Shown piece after piece: positions 60,906 to 64,000 of a stretch of DNA of 64,000 bases (within the stretch, counting starts at the first letter, position 1; each line of letters starts with the position of its first letter). A program made the position numbers and the translations under genes. Under the pieces are notes generated by a model. That model saw only the letters and a list, made by a program, of their open reading frames with translations. It did no database searches and was not told the DNA's origin. Source of the stretch: a virus; IMG/VR virus record IMGVR_UViG_3300024259_002152, positions 62,001-126,000 of that record; one strand, 5' to 3'.

Positions 60906-61910
60906 ATGGCAGATAAATATACTCCCCAGGAAGTAACATCAGTAATGAATCTCATAGACACTTATATTAGATGGGACGTTGTTGATAGAAGGGAAGAAAG
61001 AAGTTATGATCATTATCATCCATCAGAGTTTGGTAAATGTTTGAGGATGCAACAGTATAAGCATTATGCATGGAAAGGGCTTATTGATGTAAGTTATCCA
61101 GAACCAGATAGTGAAAAACATAGATTATTCCATAAGGGGCATAACATGCATGATCGTTGGTCTAACTATTTTGATAATATAGGAAATATTTTAATGGGAA
61201 GGTGGAGATGTAAAAATGCTCTCTGTTATATGTTTGATAATGAGGGGCAAGTTAAGAAAGATTATTCTTTAGAGAAAATATATGCGGAGAAAAAAACAAG
61301 AATCGCGAAGGGTAAAAATGGACCAATTTTTAGGCCAAAAAAATGTCTTTGTGGTTGTTCTGATTTTGAATATTTAGAAACCCAGGTGAGAGCACCAGAG
61401 TTACATATAAAAGGTAATGCAGATATAGTTCTTAATTGTAAGAATTTGAAAGAGGAAAGGTTTAAAGGTGTTAGGATTTCTTATAATCAGAAATTCTTAC
61501 CTCTTAAAAATAATAAAATTGTTATTGATATGAAAACATGTGGTAGTAATGCATGGAAGAATCAGATTATGTCGAAAGGGCCTCATAAGGATTATCTTAT
61601 TCAGCTTACTATATATGCTCATATCTTAGATTGTGATTATGGCATAATTGCTTATGAGAATAAAGATAATTCTAAGATGGCCTGGTTCCAAGTTCCAAGG
61701 AATGATACGTGGTGGGAAATTATTCAGGATCAGGCTAGGACTATGGTAGAAATGAGAAAGAATCGAAAGCTTCCTCCTCCCAAATATACTTCGAAAAGAG
61801 ATTATGGTTGCACATATTGCGATTTTAAGAAGCTGTGTAATAAATCGAAAATATGGGATAGTCCAACCTTAGAACAAAAGAGAAGAGAATTTTATAAATC
61901 TTTATTATAA
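60906..61910 (+). CDS. Cas4/RecB-type PD-(D/E)XK nuclease with Fe-S cysteines (334 aa)
   Basis: A probable DNA exonuclease. C45 (FGKCLRMQ) near the N-terminus and C302-x2-C305-x5-C311 (CTYCDFKKLC) at the end form the four-Cys pattern of Fe-S nucleases such as Cas4 and AddB. Catalytic residues fit: D173 in KGNADIV, D208-x-K210 in VIDMK, and Q233 with the following Tyr. An insertion at about 100-155 with two Cys groups (CKNALC, CLCGC) looks like a zinc ribbon not usual in the family. It lies after recA and primase, so DNA end processing or recombination is likely. Confidence 0.8.
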   Translation: MADKYTPQEVTSVMNLIDTYIRWDVVDRREERSYDHYHPSEFGKCLRMQQYKHYAWKGLIDVSYPEPDSEKHRLFHKGHNMHDRWSNYFDNIGNILMGRWRCKNALCYMFDNEGQVKKDYSLEKIYAEKKTRIAKGKNGPIFRPKKCLCGCSDFEYLETQVRAPELHIKGNADIVLNCKNLKEERFKGVRISYNQKFLPLKNNKIVIDMKTCGSNAWKNQIMSKGPHKDYLIQLTIYAHILDCDYGIIAYENKDNSKMAWFQVPRNDTWWEIIQDQARTMVEMRKNRKLPPPKYTSKRDYGCTYCDFKKLCNKSKIWDSPTLEQKRREFYKSLL

Positions 61911-61976
61911 AGTTTTTTTGGTAAAAATACGATTATATGGTAGTTTTAGAAATTTATTTTTAAGGAGAATGTGGTT

Positions 61977-62297
61977 ATGACAGAAGGCGTTAATGAAAAA
62001 AATGAGGCAAAAGATGAAACTTTACTTTTGGTTAGTGGAGGCAAGGGGGGAGATAAAGAGTATATTAAAAAACTTTCTAATGCTATTATGCAAGTATATG
62101 CAAAGCACTCAGCAGTAAAGTTGAGGTGTGTAGGAGCAGCTTCTCTTAATAATGGTATTAAATCTTTTATTATTGCCAAGGGAGAAGCAAAAAAGAATGG
62201 GGATAATCTATGGATGAGTCCTAGTTTTACAACTGTTGATTTTAATGGGGAAGAAAAAACAGGTATTCTGTTAGAGGTCTTATCAAAAGAGGAATAA
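61977..62297 (+). CDS. SpoVS-like (Alba superfamily) protein (106 aa)
   Basis: Residues about 18-105 match the small SpoVS fold: LLLVSGGKGGDKEYIKKLSN, KLRCVGAASLNNGIKSFIIA, KGEAKKNG, MSPSFTTVDFNGEEKTGIL. In SpoVS the same order gives the GAGALNQAVKA helix and PAFTDI-x-IDGEERTA strand. SpoVS proteins act in sporulation and are thought to bind nucleic acids. A phage copy may bind DNA or RNA or affect host development. ATG 61977 is 9 bases after GGAG; the GTG at 61971 is too close. An extra 15-residue N-terminus is charged. Confidence 0.78.
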   Translation: MTEGVNEKNEAKDETLLLVSGGKGGDKEYIKKLSNAIMQVYAKHSAVKLRCVGAASLNNGIKSFIIAKGEAKKNGDNLWMSPSFTTVDFNGEEKTGILLEVLSKEE

Positions 62298-62313
62298 TTT
62301 ATGAGGTGTTAAA

Positions 62314-62976
62314 ATGTCAGAATTTGAAAATGTTTTTAAGCGTAAAGAGCTGCACGATATGTTTGCAGCGGGAGAAATTCGTCCCCTGGACGATTTATAC
62401 CTATTAGAAGATGTAGCTTTAACTATCAAAGAGCTTGAGAAGCAAAAAGATTTTTATAAAGATTATAAGAAGAAAAAATCTCAAGATGTTAGTGATGCTG
62501 TTAAAGTTATTGAGAATAAGGTTGCCTTTTATAAATCTATTATGGTATCTACTCTTGAAAGTAATAATGAGAAAAGTGTTAAATTTCCTGGATCTTGTGC
62601 TGTTTCTTCGAGAAATCAGAAAGCTAAATGGGTTGTTAATGATGAAGAAGAATTTATAGCTGTTTTGAAAGAAGCTCAAAAAGCAGGAGAAGATGTTGAT
62701 GACGTTCTTGAGGAAGTTGTTCAATATAATATTAGAAAAAGAGAAGCTAGTAAGCTGATTGCGATATGGGAGCAAAGTGGCAAATTAGAAGATTTTCTAA
62801 AAAAGGCCAAAAAGAGTAATGATGATATTATAGTGAAAGAGTCTGAGAAAAAAACAGTTTCCATTAAATTTTTGGAAGTAGTAGATGAAGGTATGGACGA
62901 TAGTGCAGAGGATGTTGATATTCCTGTAAAAGAAGGGGCATCTTCTGATAACATGGGAGACTATGATAGTCTTTGA
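62314..62976 (+). CDS. hypothetical protein, possibly Gp157-like (220 aa)
   Basis: The N-terminal helical part (LYLLEDVALTIKELEKQKDFY) and the following DAVKVIENKVAFYKSIM, VKFPGSCAVSSRNQKAKWVV and NDEEEFI resemble the phage Gp157/DUF type, in which a coiled helix leads into a small S-x-R-x3-x beta unit. The match is by eye and weak. The C-terminus is acidic (MDDSAEDVDIPVKEG) and ends NMGDYDSL. It lies between the SpoVS-like and YkgJ-like genes. Function unknown. Confidence 0.5.
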   Translation: MSEFENVFKRKELHDMFAAGEIRPLDDLYLLEDVALTIKELEKQKDFYKDYKKKKSQDVSDAVKVIENKVAFYKSIMVSTLESNNEKSVKFPGSCAVSSRNQKAKWVVNDEEEFIAVLKEAQKAGEDVDDVLEEVVQYNIRKREASKLIAIWEQSGKLEDFLKKAKKSNDDIIVKESEKKTVSIKFLEVVDEGMDDSAEDVDIPVKEGASSDNMGDYDSL

Positions 62977-62981
62977 TAATT

Positions 62982-63743
62982 ATGAAAGATTTTGAATTTT
63001 ATAAACTGATTCGTCTTTCCGGTAATAACGAGAAGATAGTAAAATCATTCCCTGAATTACACAATCTTTATCATAAGATTCCTGATACGAAGGGGTGTAT
63101 GGAAAATATAAACGCCGAAGGAGGAAGCTGTAATGCTTGGTGTTGTAAGATCCAAACACCCCAACTTTTATATTCAGAGTTTCTTTTGCTCTGGCATTTT
63201 ATATCTAAGAATTGGACTGATGAGCATATATGTGATTTATTTGAGAAATGTATGCTCAATGCTGTTAATCCTGTTCCTTCAAAAGGTTGTGTGTTTTTTG
63301 ATGAAGACACATGTATGTGTAGGATTCATAAAGTAAGACCTTATAATTGTCGAATTTATGGGATTACTTCTAATGAAGAATTTGAGCCAAGATATCAACG
63401 TTTAAAAGAAGAATATAAAACTATTATAGGAGCGGTTGTTAAGCCACAATGCCTTTTGGTATCTACTGTCAATGGTAGTGATATAACTAAAGATAATACT
63501 GATAAATGGTGGGAAAAACTTGCTCAAATAGAAAAATCCATTGGTATTCCTAAAGAGATGATCACAGATTCTATTGGGGGTAGTTATCGAACTCCTCATG
63601 ATCATGTTCTGCTTTATAATATGCCTGAGAATGTTCTTAATGCTTTGGCAGGTATAAAAAAGTATGATGATGAATTTGATAAGAAAAAAATGATTATAGA
63701 ATTAGTGAGGGTAATTAAAGATGTCTTCAGTAGTAAAGGCTAA
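62982..63743 (+). CDS. YkgJ-type Cys-cluster (Zn/Fe-binding) protein (253 aa)
   Basis: Two Cys groups fit the CxxxCC family of metal-binding proteins: CNAWCC near residue 48, then GCVFFDEDTCMCRIHKVRPYNCRIYG near 108-133. The spacing and the CRIH/RPxxCR segment are typical. These proteins are widespread but their role is poorly understood. I choose ATG 62982; an in-frame TTG at 62973 is unlikely. The C-terminal 100 residues are helical. The next gene starts inside its 3' end. Confidence 0.75.
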   Translation: MKDFEFYKLIRLSGNNEKIVKSFPELHNLYHKIPDTKGCMENINAEGGSCNAWCCKIQTPQLLYSEFLLLWHFISKNWTDEHICDLFEKCMLNAVNPVPSKGCVFFDEDTCMCRIHKVRPYNCRIYGITSNEEFEPRYQRLKEEYKTIIGAVVKPQCLLVSTVNGSDITKDNTDKWWEKLAQIEKSIGIPKEMITDSIGGSYRTPHDHVLLYNMPENVLNALAGIKKYDDEFDKKKMIIELVRVIKDVFSSKG

Positions 63744-64000
63744 AATATTAAATATAACATATGATAGAGAGAATAATCTTTTTCAATTATCATTGAGAGA
63801 TGTAAAAGAACATAAACATATCAATATAGCAGTTAAAGGGACAGATTGGGGAGTGACCCAAGACATCCCAGATGAGATTATAGAAGAATTTTGTAAGAAT
63901 ATGATAGGGCAAGAAAAGAATCTTCATGTAGAAACAGAACAAGCTTCTTTAAGAGACGCGGAAAAAGATGATAAGGGGATAGTCTCTCAGGAGGAAATCA
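63721..64000 (+). CDS. 5' part of an unrecognised gene (partial, at least 93 aa)
   Basis: Starts at ATG 63721, overlapping the YkgJ-like gene by 23 bases in another frame, and stays open to the window edge. It encodes MSSVVKAKILNITYDRENNL, then HINIAVKGTDWGVTQDIPDE and an acidic, Gln-rich stretch. A beta-type domain is likely. No family can be named from this fragment. Its end lies outside the window. Confidence 0.6.
   Translation, partial: MSSVVKAKILNITYDRENNLFQLSLRDVKEHKHINIAVKGTDWGVTQDIPDEIIEEFCKNMIGQEKNLHVETEQASLRDAEKDDKGIVSQEEI

Noticed and set aside
1-64000. Alternative genetic code, as in some gut jumbo phages.
   Set aside because: TAA, TAG and TGA all end genes at positions that fit the neighbours, and no conserved domain is interrupted by an in-frame stop.
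1-64000. tRNA genes.
   Set aside because: The gaps between genes are all under 100 bases and none showed a cloverleaf with a GTTCAA-type T-loop by eye; a covariance-model scan would be decisive.

Overview
The window is a 64 kb stretch of a very AT-rich, tailed-phage-like genome, probably a large (jumbo) phage. Every gene I accept is on the + strand and they are packed tightly, often with TAATG or ATGA stop/start overlaps and AGGAG-type ribosome sites. TAA, TAG and TGA all act as stops, so the standard bacterial code is used. No tRNA, rRNA, CRISPR or transposon was seen, and no gap between genes exceeds 100 bases. The host is not certain. Low GC, strong AGGAG sites and a SpoVS-like gene would fit a Firmicute-like host, but this is only a hint.

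Layout. (1) 1-30.4 kb: the end of one gene and then nine virion-type genes, four of them encoding proteins of more than 1,000 residues. They are built from adhesion and propeller modules (LamG/ConA-like lectin, FN3/Ig-like, BNR and two-component-type propellers, FG-GAP, vWA, discoidin-like, Kelch) and look like a baseplate or fibre adhesin array. (2) 30.4-33.8 kb: three glycosyltransferases with small zinc-finger and hypothetical genes. (3) 34-46 kb: replication and takeover genes, namely a UvsW-like helicase, a translation initiation factor IF-3 homologue, a Ycf46-like AAA+ ATPase, a degenerate DnaC-like loader, a DnaB-like helicase, the zinc-binding half of a DnaG primase and a PRPP synthetase. 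(4) 46-54.5 kb: many small genes around the first half of a split DnaE polymerase. (5) 54.5-64 kb: the second half of DnaE, a gp32-like ssDNA-binding protein, RecA, the TOPRIM half of DnaG, a Cas4/RecB-like Fe-S nuclease, a SpoVS-like protein and a YkgJ-type Cys-cluster protein.

The most unusual signal is a short C-terminal peptide, R-x-[DEGN]-[IM]-[LM]-D-[LI]-COOH (typical form RFDILDL), that ends about 15 otherwise unrelated small proteins between 32.9 and 54.5 kb. One further copy has lost its stop codon and one is out of frame by a single base. Synonymous codon differences show that the peptide, not the DNA, is conserved. It resembles sliding-clamp-binding peptides (bacterial QL[S/D]LF; the C-terminus of T4-type polymerases), so I propose, as inference, that it recruits a set of small accessory proteins to the phage replisome or another shared hub.

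Two replication enzymes, DnaE and DnaG, are each divided into separately encoded domains. The DnaE split falls inside the palm, and a cassette of tagged small genes lies between the halves. Eight intergenic sites share a TT[GT][AC]AAAGTGA[AT][AT] box, in most cases about 10 bases before a TATAAT-like hexamer. This is a candidate phage promoter class of T4-middle-like layout.
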